Source: Aphis gossypii (lineage: Eukaryota; Arthropoda; Insecta; Hemiptera; Aphididae). Taken from it: DNA of 64,000 bases. Made by a program: the position numbers and the translations under genes. The stretch lies in NCBI RefSeq assembly GCF_020184175.1, contig NW_026083147.1:62001-126000 (forward strand), in the 5' to 3' direction. Under the pieces are notes generated by a model. That model made no database searches. It was not told the origin of the DNA and worked only from the letters and a program-made list of their open reading frames with translations. This document shows, piece after piece, positions 45,903-57,036 of the stretch; position 1 is the first letter of the stretch; each line of letters begins with the position of its first letter.

Positions 45903-46569
45903 GTACATTAAATATCTAGAGAAGTCACTGTTTATGGATGTGTTAAATTTTAATTCAAGAATATAAAATTATTCTATTAAAATAAAAAAAAACAATTCTG
46001 AGTGAAGTCGTCAGTCTTTATTAATTTATTATGATTAGGGCTAGGTTTTCTATGCGTGTTTTTCCTTGACTTAAAATTGATTGTTGTCAAATTAATCATA
46101 TCACGGTATAATTCGATTTTTGAATATATAATGAATTTTAAATTGTATTTACTCGTATCTAATGAACGTCTATAATAATTTATTTATTTGTAAATTTATT
46201 AAATTATTTAATATTATTTTGGTCAGACGACTTAAAGGATTAGGTAAACATTATGCATACGTTATTTTTATTCTCCATTAAAACAACGAGTTTTAGGCAA
46301 TAGGCATAAATCGAAACATCGTTCCAGTCACCACTCATTCGTGTTTCAGAATTTGAAAGAACATAATCCTATCGTTACAGAAATATTCAATGTAAAAATA
46401 ACTACCTACTTTAAATAAAAAATAATCCTATATTATTTTTCTATATTTGGATAATTAATAGTTATAATAAATGGTTAGTAACTCATCATTAATTGTATGT
46501 AATTCTATGTGTATGTCCTGCCTATGTATTTTTGATATTTTCTATCTGCTATTATATTAACTTACGGGG

Positions 46570-48205
46570 AACCTTGCATTAAATTTTCAAGTTTTTTTAC
46601 CCAACGAATAAAATTTTATAGTCATTTATAAAAAAAAAAAACTAAAAAAGATTGAAATTTCTGTAAATAACTTGAAAAGATTTGAAAATTTTTGAAATAA
46701 TGTATAGAAAATGCCTGTATAAACATTCTGTGAAAATTTCATGTTTCTACGGTAATTAGTTTAAGAGTTACACCAATATCTAAAATCGATTTTGCGTAAA
46801 AATTTCCGTTTTTCGTTATTAGATTCTGAACGAAGTGATGAATGTATTGATTTTACAATGGTGTGTTTTTTTTTTTTTTTTTTTTTTTTTTGTGTCTGTG
46901 TACAGCATAACTAGTCGAAATAATGCTCCAATTTCAAACTATGGGGGTGGTTTCCGATGTAAAAGTGAATATCCTTGTTGCATTATAGAGGTAAAAAGTT
47001 AACATTTTCCAACAGTTTTCAAAAAAATCGAGAAAAACAAAAAAAAAAATGACGGAAAAACGGCAATTTTTACGTAAAACCAGTTTTCGACCAAATCGAT
47101 TTTTTTTTATGGTTGTAATTCAAAAACTAATCACTGAAAATACTTGAAATTTTCACCAAATTTTAATGTCAGTAGTATCTGTATATAGTTAAATTTTCAA
47201 AAAATTTTGACTTTTTTTGAGTTATTTATAGACCACTGAAATTTTCGATTTTTTTGAGAAATTTTTTTTAAAGTGTCGATAAAAAATTTTTGGATGGCCA
47301 AAAAGTTTCGAAAATTTAATACAAGGTTCCTTATGAGTTGTTTTTATTAGCTAAAAAAAATTAAAAATCGTTAGTCACAATTTTTTTTTATAAGAGTTTA
47401 TAGTTCAAATTTTTACGAATTCTGTCGAAAACGCGAAAATATGCAAGTAATTTTGAAGTTGAAAAATCATAAAATTGTTTTCTTTTATAACTAAGTTTTG
47501 AAAATTTGGTACAAGGTTCTCCATACATTTTTCTTCAAATATCTGTAAAAAAAACTCTACCGGATTCAGACAAAAAATTTTTATGAGTGTTTGAAATTTA
47601 AATTTTTACAAAACCACGCTAAATAATGGTTTAGCCTCAAACAATTTTTGATATTTGTTATAATTCAAAAAGTATAAGTCGTAGATACTTGAAAATTTTA
47701 CCAGTTATTTAGATTGGCATTTTATTTACTTGATTTAATTTTCAAAATATTTTGAGTTTTTTTGAGCTATTTATAGACAACTGAAATTTTCAATTTTTCT
47801 GAAAAAATTTTTTTGAAGGGTCGATAAAATTTTTTTGGCCCTATCGAAATACTTGAAAATTTTATACAAAGTTCCTCATATGTTATTCTTATAGTGATTA
47901 AAAAATTATAAGAATACATAAGCACAATTTTTTTATTAGCATTTGAAGTTCAAATATTGACAAAAATTCGTCAAAACTATGAATACTTGCAAATTATTTT
48001 GTAGGTATATTTCATAAAAATTTTTGTATAAGTAGCTAAGAGTTGAAAATTTAATACAAGGTTTTTCATAAGTTTAGCTTACAATTATTATAAAAGAACT
48101 TAAATTTTGTTGTATTCAGGCCATTAAAACATAAACCACCTTTTTCACCAACCACTAGAAATTATATCCTAGACAAATCGTCTTCGTTCAGAATCGTTTT
48201 TCATA
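46570..48205. repeat. Interspersed repeat, copy 2 (GATTCTGAACG family)
   Basis: GATTCTGAACGAAGTGATG at 46822 and CTTCGTTCAGAATC at 48183-48196 form inverted ends around 1.37 kb of A/T-simple sequence shared with 34388-35123. Related sequence also precedes it from about 46570. Non-coding. Probably a non-autonomous element. Confidence 0.7.
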
Positions 48206-51200
48206 TACAATGATAATTATCATTGGATTCAAATTTAACACTCCTATAATATATAATAATGATCCATACGGCACCTAATGTACAGCAGAGTGGTACTCAC
48301 TTGCCCGCTTTTTTTTTTTTGGTTTTAAATACATTGAATTTAGATGATATGGTCTGAATATAATTAGGCAATAATATTATTTTTATATCTACTTAACTTT
48401 AGAAAAGAGGACGCAAACCAGCGATCGATTCAAATTCTATATTTAATGTTCTTGAAGAATATAAAACTGAATTGTTTGATAATGAAAAATTAAAATCGAA
48501 TACACACCCAATATGGACAAAGATATCAGAAAAATTAAACTTTAAAGTCAAGCCTTTAAATTTATTTATTTCGGTATACAAAGATCTACATCACTTTCAA
48601 ACAAAACTAAAGGAAAGTCTAAATATTGAACATACATGTATCGTAGAACAGACAACTGACGAAGAAAGTGTATCGAGTGAATCAGACGAAGACACCGAAG
48701 AAGAAAATATTGACAATCGTGTAGAATTATTAGATAGCAGAAGAGTTATCGATGATTCTACAACATTATTTAATTTTTATATTCCTTTTGAGAAGTACTT
48801 AGAGTTTAAACCTTCGATTATAGAATACCGTCAAAAGCATAAGAGAAGAAAATACAACGTTTTCAAAAAAAATATTTGGTCAGACATAATAAATGATGCT
48901 TTTTTATCACAGCATAAGCTACCCTGCAACTTTATTTACAAAAGAAATAAAGTGTCTATTGATAAAAGTCGAAGTAATTATTTCTTCACATTTTATGCCA
49001 AGTGTAAAGATTGCGACAATAAATTATTTGGATGGAGTGATAACGAACCAAATGATGGAGATCCACTTTATATCAATATCCGGACCAAAAATACTAAAGG
49101 ATGTGAGTTAGAACATACAAGTAAGAGGCCACTGAAAGGCGAAAAACGGAATGAAATTGGAAGGCAATTATCAAAAGATCTAGCCAGTAATTGGAGACGA
49201 GATAATGTTTCTGATATGGAATTTGGCCGTATTTCCCCTCCGAATTTATACGGACTTCCAGTTCTCCGCAAAGCTAAACAGGAATATAAAGATAAAGTTT
49301 TAAGTATAACAGAAAAGTGTCCATTTAAGTCGTTAGTTGAGTTGAAACATAACTCTCAATTTTCTGGTTCAATACATTCTATAAGTATTGATCCATTGAT
49401 TGTGCATTACTGGAGTAATCACCAATTAGTTATTTATAAAGATTTATGTAAATCTTACACAAAAATGTCTATTGATGCAACTGGTGGGTTGGTAAAAAAA
49501 ATTAAGCGTTCATCTCTTAATTTATTATCAAGCCACATTTTCTTGTATGAAGCTGTTGTAAATACTGAGTATGGACAAATACCGATCACCCAGATGATAT
49601 CTGAAAAACAAAATTGTCTCACAATTTACAAATGGCTTGGTGATTGGCTTAACTCTGGAATTCGACCACCTGATGAAGCTGTGTGTGATTTTTCCATGGC
49701 GCTTTTAGGTGCTATGTCAAGAGCATTTTGTGACGGGATTAGTATCCGTTCTTACTTGGATAATTGTTTCAATATATTGGTAGGCCAAGATAGACAATTA
49801 CCTCAATGTTTTATACGTATTGATGTTGCGCATATGATGAAAATTTTTGTCGTTTAAAACCTTTAGCTGGAATTAAAAACAAACATCTAAAAAATTTTTA
49901 TGTCAGAGGACTTCGACTTTTATTGACATCAAATGAAATGGACGAGTTCAAAAATATTTTAACAACATTATTAACTGTAATGATGAGTGAAAAAGATGGT
50001 TGGTTAGCAGATAAGTCTATTTCTCCAGCTGAATCAAGTCGGGAATATATATTGAATTTAATTAAGGGTATTCAATTTGACATGGATAATTTATATGATG
50101 AAGATGAAGATATGATTCCAAATGATGAACCAGTGTCTGAAGTTGAAGAAACTCCAGATTCCATTGGAGTGTTTTTGAATGGTATTTATATGATGTGTTC
50201 TGATAATGCTAATAAAACGGGGGATCGTATTTCTGCTTATTATCTCCCTGACTTGGCAAAAGATGTAAAAAGGCTATGTAAATATTTTCCTCTGTGGACT
50301 GGAGTTATGAAATCGAAGTTTAATTCTCCATTTAATATCGCTTCCTCGGCTGCTGTTGAAAGTGATTTCGGAGAACTAAAACATAAGATTCTTCGTTTTG
50401 AAGCACAGCCTATGACTGCGGATCGATTTGTATCCAAACATTTAATATCGATTGACAGTAATAGCAAGCTTTTTAGAAGTTCTCAGCTAAGAAACGAGGT
50501 ACCAAAAACTTCTACAAATGAAAACAAAACAATAAAACAATTTAAACAACAAGAAATCGATTGGAACAACATTCATTTTGATGAACAAAGTGATCGATGT
50601 TCTGACAGTTCATATAGTTCAACAAAACATGATAATATTTCTATAAAAAATCACATTTCAGATACTGTTATAGACAATGCACAGTTTGCTGAGTCAGATA
50701 GTAGTGGCTCTGAAATGTCTAAATCATCTTTAGATGTAACGGAAAATTGGCGTGGTAAAGGTAAGAATGAAGAATTAATACCGGCCATTAATGAAAAAAA
50801 ACGAAAAAATCCAAGACTGACAATGTATATGCAATCAGCCCCAGAAATTGATCAAATTTTAAAAAGAAGAACACGTTCTAATTTGAATACATTATTAGTT
50901 AATGGTAATGTTTCTACACCTCTTCGTAGAATGAGAAAAAAATATATTGTAAACAACACTTGTCCTTTTGACTCTATTGCTTTTATAATATCTATGGCAT
51001 ATATTGACCATCCTGGGTATAAATCTTTTATAGATGCTAGTAATAATACTCTATTACAGTTTTGTAAAAATTTAGCAGTAAATGGTACAAGTAAAATATC
51101 CTATATGACACGCTTAGATATTCTTAAAGATATTTTTGAAGAACAAGAAAGCATAAATAATGTTAAAGTTATTGATGCAAGATGCAATGTACTATTTATG

Positions 51201-51804
51201 GTTACAAAATTATTAAAAACAGCTCCATCAGCAATTAATCGTATGATATGTTCTAACGATATCAACTGCCCGCAATCGACTAAAGATGTACCAAGTCCTA
51301 CAGTTATTGTTCGGTTACAAAAAAATAATATACAAGATTTGAATGATGCATTAAAAACATATGTATTTCCCAAAGAAATAGAATGCCCATTGGACCATTG
51401 CACAGGAACAGTGATTGGAACAATACACCTTCAATCACATTTATTTATTGAAACCGACGTCTTCGCTGATAATCAACAAATTCCACTTCGTGAATTTCCA
51501 TTAGAATTGGTTATTGAAAATTCAAGGTAATTAATTTATATTTTAATAAATTGATAGAATTACTTTTCAATGCATGTTTATTTTGAAAAAATATTAATTA
51601 TTTAATATTTATGAGTAAAAATTTTGTTATAGATACATGCTTTATGGTATTGTGGCGTATGGAATGGGTCATTATATTTCATACATACGTAGAAGTGACG
51701 GTACTTGGGAAACACACAATGATCTACAAAAAAAAATCAAAAGATTTTCTTCAACGGGAGATAAAAAGGCGAACCCGCATTGTTTAGTATACATTAAGTT
51801 TTAA

Positions 51805-52023
51805 ATAAAACATAATGGTGCATCGGTTACGATTATTTTTATTTTAAGTTTATTTGATTTTGATTTTATATTATGTACAAAGTACTTATGTATAAAGTAT
51901 ACACACAAGTTTTGTATTTTACAACAGTAAATAAAGAAATATTTCAAAGGTTAAAAATTATTTTTATTTGAACATAATGTTATGTAGAAGCTTACAACTA
52001 TAATATACAATATTATTCTTTAT
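51805..52023. other. 3' end region of the NOF-like gene
   Basis: AAATAAAA overlaps and follows the stop codon, and a second AATAAA lies near 51931. Either could serve as a polyadenylation signal. No gene. Confidence 0.45.
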
Positions 52024-52438
52024 ATTTTCACAAAATATTATTATATTATTTATCATTATGTATTTTAATATTATCAAATATTGTTTATAGTTTAATGAAA
52101 ATGTATTATATTATTTCTTGGAAATTTTCACAACTTAACCATATGATGTATGATATTACTAGTATTTTTAACAGGATTGTGTTATATATTTGAATTGATT
52201 ATTCAAAGTATTTTAAATTTTCTTTTTATAGCTCTATACTAAATAAAAAAAATATTTTTTTTAAATCGACAAATATAAAAAATACACTGCAAATAAACAC
52301 AGTACCTAATAAAAAATATGTAAATATAAAAAAATATATATAATGGAAAAATCATATTATTTTTCTTTAAAACCGATCAATCCACTCTAATTCAAAGTTT
52401 AAGGGACCATGCCATCAAATGAGGGAAGGGCTTACATG
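52024..52438. repeat. Unique part of the right TIR of the Foldback element
   Basis: Inverse of 42796-43206. Confidence 0.88.
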
Positions 52439-53038
52439 AAGTTGCCCCTCCCCATAAGTATTTTGGTTTTTACGGGCCCCACGAAGGATTGCAATTTTTT
52501 TCCCGAGACATGCAATTAGTTGCATAAAGATTGCAAAATTTTGATACCGGTTTGAAGTCCATGGGTCCATGTGGGGGGGGCTACGTGAAGTTGGCCCCCC
52601 CATAAGTATTTTGGTTTTTACGGGCCCCACGAAGGATTGCAAATTTTTTCCCGAAACATGCAATTAGTTGCATAAAAATTGCAAAATTTTGATACCGGTT
52701 TGAAGTCCATGGGTCCATGTGGGGGGGGCTACGTGAAGTTGGCCCCCCCATAAGTATTTTGGTTTTTACGGGCCCCACGAAGGATTGCAAATTTTTTCCC
52801 GAGACATGCAATTAGTTGCATAAAAATTGCAAAATTTTGATACCGGTTTGAAGTCCATGGTCCATGTGGGGGGGGCTACGTGAAGTTGGCCCCCCCATAA
52901 GTATTTTGGTTTTTACGGGCCCCACGAAGGATTGCAAATTTTTTCCCGAGACATGCAATTAGTTGCATAAAAATTGCAAAATTTTGATACCGGTTTGAAG
53001 TCCGTGGGGTCATGTGGGGGGGCCAACTTCACGAACGT
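52439..53038. repeat. Tandem array of 148-bp units, right TIR of the Foldback element
   Basis: About four units, inverse to the left array. The right array has fewer units than the left (about four against seven), typical of arrays that change by unequal exchange. The last unit ends GGCCAACTTCACGAACGT at the TSD. Confidence 0.95.
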
Positions 53039-53047
53039 GTAAAATTA

Positions 53048-55811
53048 GTAACTTAAAAGATTTGGTAAAGGATCTCCAGGAAAAACAATTGTTGGAGAAG
53101 GATAGTGTATCATTATTGTTGGATAAGTTTGAAGACTTACCTCAGGAAATTGTAGCAAATATGATTAAAAATAAAATTAGAAAAAAAACTGGTTGCCGCT
53201 ACACTAAAACAATTAAAGAATTTGCTTTAACCTTGCATTTTTATTCTCCTAAAGCTTATGAGTATGCTAGGTTTGTGCTTTATTGCTTTATTAATTTATA
53301 CTTTTTTCTTGGGTATTGAATAATATTTTATTCTATTCTTATTTATTTGCATTATTATTATTATTAACTAACTATTAAATACTGCACCTAAGCTTATAAT
53401 ATAATATAGCTTATAATTATTTATATAACATAATTTTTCGCTGATATATATTATTCATTGCTTAAAATACTATTATGCAGGGCCTACAATTGTGTGCAGT
53501 AGCTAATATTAAATGTGCAGTAGCAAATTTAAAAGTGTGCATTACTTTTTGTACTTTAACCAAAATTATTTTGGTTTTTAATTTTAAAATTTTTCGTTGT
53601 ACAGGTATGTATAGGTATATAGGACTTTTATAGAAAATTGTCTTAGATTGTATTTATTATATCTAATTATTAATAAATACCAAAAAAAAAAAAAAAATGC
53701 TATGAAGTTATATGTGGCATGTGTACTACTAAGTCTATGTTTATTATTTAAAAATATTTTGGAGTATGGAATTAGGTGTGCAGTAGCAAAATACCCTAAT
53801 TTTAGGCCCTGGTATTATGTAATTAAAATTGCCTATAGCTTGTTGTGTGTTTTGGGTATAATATTAATTAAAAAATATCTTTATAGATCTGTACTAGCAC
53901 TTCCACATTCAAAATCAATTAAAAATTGGACTTCCTCTGTTAATGGAGAACCAGGATTTCTCCATGAAGTTTTTAGAGCATTAGATACATTACATCCAGA
54001 AGATAAGCATTGCAATTTAACTTTCGATGCAATGTCTATAAGAAGACAGGTAATCTGGAATGATAAAGCTAATAAATTTGTTGGTTACAGTGATTTTGGT
54101 AATGATCTACAACTTGAAGGAAATCAGGTGGAAGCAACAGAGGTATTGGTGTTTATGCTAATAAGCTTAAACGGAAAATGGAAATTTCCAATTGGTTACT
54201 TTTTTCAAAACAAAATCCAATCTCAAGTACAGGCTGAACTTATCAATACTGCATTGAAACTTACTTATGATATAGGTATAACTGTTTGGGGGGTTATATG
54301 TGATTGAGCATATACAAATATATCTACAATGAAAATTTTAGGATCTAAAATCAATGTAGATAAGTATGAGGACATTATATCATGGTTTCCTCATCCTATA
54401 AATAAATAAAGTGTATTATGTGCCAGATGCTTGCCATAATTTAAAACTATCTAGAAATATTTTAGGAAACTGTGGTATAATAGAATCAACTAAAGGAATT
54501 ATTCGTTGGGAACATATTTCTAACCTTAATACTGTTCAAAATGACTTAACTTTAAAATTATCTAACAAGTTATCCATGGCTCATATTAACTGGAGAATAA
54601 TAAAATGAAAGTTAAATATGCAGCGCAAACTTTAAGTGCATCAACGGCTGATGCTCTAGAGTTTTTGAAACAAATTAACTTTCCAAAATTTTCTAATGTT
54701 GATGGTACCATCGAATATTGTCGAGTGATAGACAGAATATTTGATTTTTTAAATTCTAAAAGTATTTTTCTAAAGGTTTTAAAGCACCACTTTCTATGAA
54801 AAATATTGAAACTTTAAAAGAAGTTATAATTCCTCTTATACATTATTTATATAAATTAAAGTTTAATGGAAAATTCTTGTACAAGTCAGATAAAAAAACA
54901 TTTATTATAGGTTTTGCTGTTGCAGTAAAATCTATGTTCAGCATTGCTCAAACAATATTTTCTAATTATGGTGCAATAAAATTTAGTTATATTTTAACAT
55001 ATAAATTCTCACAAGACCACCTAGAGATTTTTTCTAAGTTCGTCAAAGATTTGGATGTAACAACAATCCAAATGTTATGCAATTCATAACCGCTATGAAA
55101 CAACTATTACTGAAAAATTTTATTAAATGCAAAAATAATGGCAACTGTAATGTTTTTGATGATGATTTAGTTGGTGGTATTTTTGATTTCAAGTGGAGTA
55201 GACATAAGGATGTCAATTATGACAATCAAGTTCTCGATTATGATATCTCACATAGAGCATTGCTTTTAAATAATATAAATTCAGATTTAATTGAAGCGAA
55301 AAATAACATACTGTATTACATTTTGGGTTACATTGTAAGGAAAATGGTTAATATTTTAGATTGTGAATCATGTATACAAAATCTTTTTGAAACAACATCC
55401 GATCATAGTTATGCACATAAAGCAACATATTCTCGTTTTGTAGATTTAAGAAATAGGGGAGGGCTTATATCAGGTTCAGGAAGTGCGCTTAAAATAATAA
55501 TAGAAGCAGAAAAAATGTTTATTATATTAACAGATAATTTAAAAAAACTCAATGTACAAAACTTAGATACACTAATCATACATCACTGCATTAAAAAATT
55601 TTCTTTAGATGAAGCTATTTTTTCATACTTAAACTGTGAAAATATTACATTGACAGACAAGCCACATAAAATTGTTCTCATTACAGTTTTAACAAAACAA
55701 TTTTTAAGGTTAAGGTTAAAGTCCTATGGAAAAATGTTTTCAGTGAATACTTTGAATCCAAAAAGTCAAAGACATAAACTTAATAAACTTGTATTGTTTA
55801 CAAATCAATAA
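53048..55811 (+). pseudogene. P-like transposase, 3' part (catalytic region, decayed)
   Basis: The interrupted exon continues at 53048 (LVKDLQEKQLLEKD, coiled coil) to a donor at about 53270. After an intron (about 53271-53889) the catalytic region follows. TFDAMSIRR carries the first Asp. VWGVICD is followed by a TGA where the motif normally has Gly. A frame change lies before YVPDACHNLKLSRN, and others near 54600, 54790 and 55070. SQDHLEIF holds the catalytic Glu. The last ORF (55077-55811) encodes YILGYIVRKM and the C-terminal domain. Catalytic acids are mostly kept, but the stop and shifts make it non-functional. It pairs with the THAP part at 40964-41744. Confidence 0.85.
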
Positions 55812-56446
55812 TAGTTCCTGCTTTTATATATAGTTATATAACATTTTTATATGTATTCATTTAATTCAAACATCTCATAATATAGGTATTAAATTAAGCT
55901 AGTAGTTAGTAATAAACTTTTAATATCTCCATAAATAAAAGTACTTATTTATCTGTTAATTTGTGTTATATTGATCTAAGCTTATACAATTACATAGTGT
56001 ATCTATAAAAAAAAAATACCTGTAATGTAGTATAGAACACTATATAATCTTCATAGTTTTATTAGGTAGTATTGTAGTAATTAGTTCAACAGTCAAGAAT
56101 GCTTAAGAGCAAGCTAGTTGTATTCGATATAATATTATAATACATTTTCTAGGACAAATCCATTAACAGATGGACAACAGCATCTACAGTCCATGCAGTC
56201 TACATAGTTTCCACTCTGCATTCATATTGATATTTGAATATTTCATAACCACAGTCCACATTTATATAAATTGTAATAAATAATAATTCGACTAAATAAA
56301 AAATCAAAAAAATATTTAGGATTCATTATTGATAATTTTATTAAAATTGATAAGAATGATAACATTGTTTGCACTCTTAGCAAATGGCGGCTAGGAATCA
56401 TTGAAAAAGTCTGAGTCGACTATCTAGTTACTATATAAATCTGTGT
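55812..56446. other. 3' non-coding end and right TIR of the P-like element
   Basis: No gene. Similarity to the left end runs from about 56360 (TTTGCACTCTTAGCAAATGG) to the terminal ATAAATCTGTGT. Confidence 0.7.
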
Positions 56447-56454
56447 TGTACATC

Positions 56455-57036
56455 GAGCTGATGTTTAGATGTCTACCATAGAGTAAATAAAGACAATGGT
56501 ATCGAGTTCAAATCCCAGACATCAATGAATAGATTTTGCACTTTTTCTACTTATTCAGTTGACTTTTTAAAAATTTTCTTTCGTAAAAACCTTCTCCAGA
56601 CAATAACAAATACTCCTAAAAAAATAATTAGCGAAATCGGTTCAGCTGTTCTCAATTGATGAATTTTTATACATTTTTGTCTCCATTTTTATGTATAAAG
56701 ATTTTTAATTTCTTTTTTTACTATGACTACGATTTAAGTTTGTATGTCTATTTGCATGCATTTTTAAACACATTTTAAATAAATGATTTATTTAATTTAA
56801 ATGGTTGCCATTGACTACCAAAAATAATTTAGTTGACTATTTGCTGGATAGATGGCGCTTCTGTAGTTTCATCACCACCTTGTCATATTTCCCTAACCCG
56901 ATAACTTTCTCAAATTTTTCGTCTGTAAGAACCTTCTCCTGGCAATTACGACCCAAACAAAAAAAGAATGAGCGAAATCGGTCCAGGCGTTGTTGAGTTA
57001 TGCGCTTACAACACTTTTGCGATTCATTTTTATATT
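56455..57036 (+). repeat. Retroposon-tail-like repeats on the right side of the P-like element
   Basis: A diverged tail (AAACCTTCTCCAGACAATAA, about 56580-56690) is followed by a type II copy (56660-57036), near-identical to 39005-39380. The last part merges into the right palindrome arm. Confidence 0.65.

Larger units (their letters stand above)
44876..48402 (+). other. 3.5-kb first intron of the NOF-like gene
   Basis: The donor GGTAAGT follows a six-codon first exon and the acceptor ACTTTAG precedes the AT-hook codons. The intron is filled with repeats (45230-45902, 46570-48205) and AT-rich DNA. No other gene is supported. Confidence 0.65.
44858..51804 (+). pseudogene. NOF-like MULE transposase with AT-hook and USP-like protease domain
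   Basis: Exons are 44858-44875 (MMEQKK), 48403-51526 and 51633-51804, with GT/AG borders and matching phases. The joined start gives KRGRKP, an AT-hook, followed by a helical DNA-binding-like part. A long acidic linker precedes the transposase core: MSIDATGG (D364), EAVCDFSMAL (D435) and FIRIDVAHMMK. The frame then slips by one base in a T-run near 49850 and resumes from about 49861 to 51526. That part holds IASSAAVESDFGELK (third acidic residue), an acidic Ser-rich linker and a C-terminal domain. The C-terminal domain has NNTCPFDSIAFI (Cys box) and, in exon 3, GMGHYISYIRR ... WETHNDL (His box), as in C19 ubiquitin proteases. The gene would encode about 1,040 residues but for the frameshift. 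Drosophila NOF is the closest family I recall. Confidence 0.82.
41745..53038 (+). mobile_element. Foldback/NOF-like MULE, 11,294 bp, with tandem-repeat TIRs
   Basis: Both ends carry ACGTTCGTGAAGTTGGCC in inverse orientation and a perfect 9-bp TSD. The TIRs consist of about seven (left) and four (right) tandem 148-bp units plus about 410 bp of unique sequence, the composition known from Drosophila FB elements. The interior encodes a NOF-like transposase. It also contains a retroposon (43884-44113), repeats at 45230-45902 and 46570-48205, and AT-rich DNA. The gene has one visible frameshift, so this copy is probably not autonomous now. Confidence 0.93.
40714..56446 (+). mobile_element. P-like transposon interrupted by an 11.3-kb Foldback/NOF element
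   Basis: The left TIR starts ACAGATTTATATAGTAACTA; the inverse lies at the right end, with similarity over about 80 bp and small indels. The 8-bp TSD TGTACATC brackets it. Without the nested element it is about 4.4 kb. Its THAP transposase gene starts at 40964 and ends at 55811 with several stops and frameshifts in the right half. Confidence 0.92.

Noticed and set aside
41760..53030. CRISPR-like array (regular units of 148 bp)
   Set aside because: Units are contiguous and identical without variable spacers, in an intron-bearing eukaryotic sequence, and are bounded by a transposon TSD.
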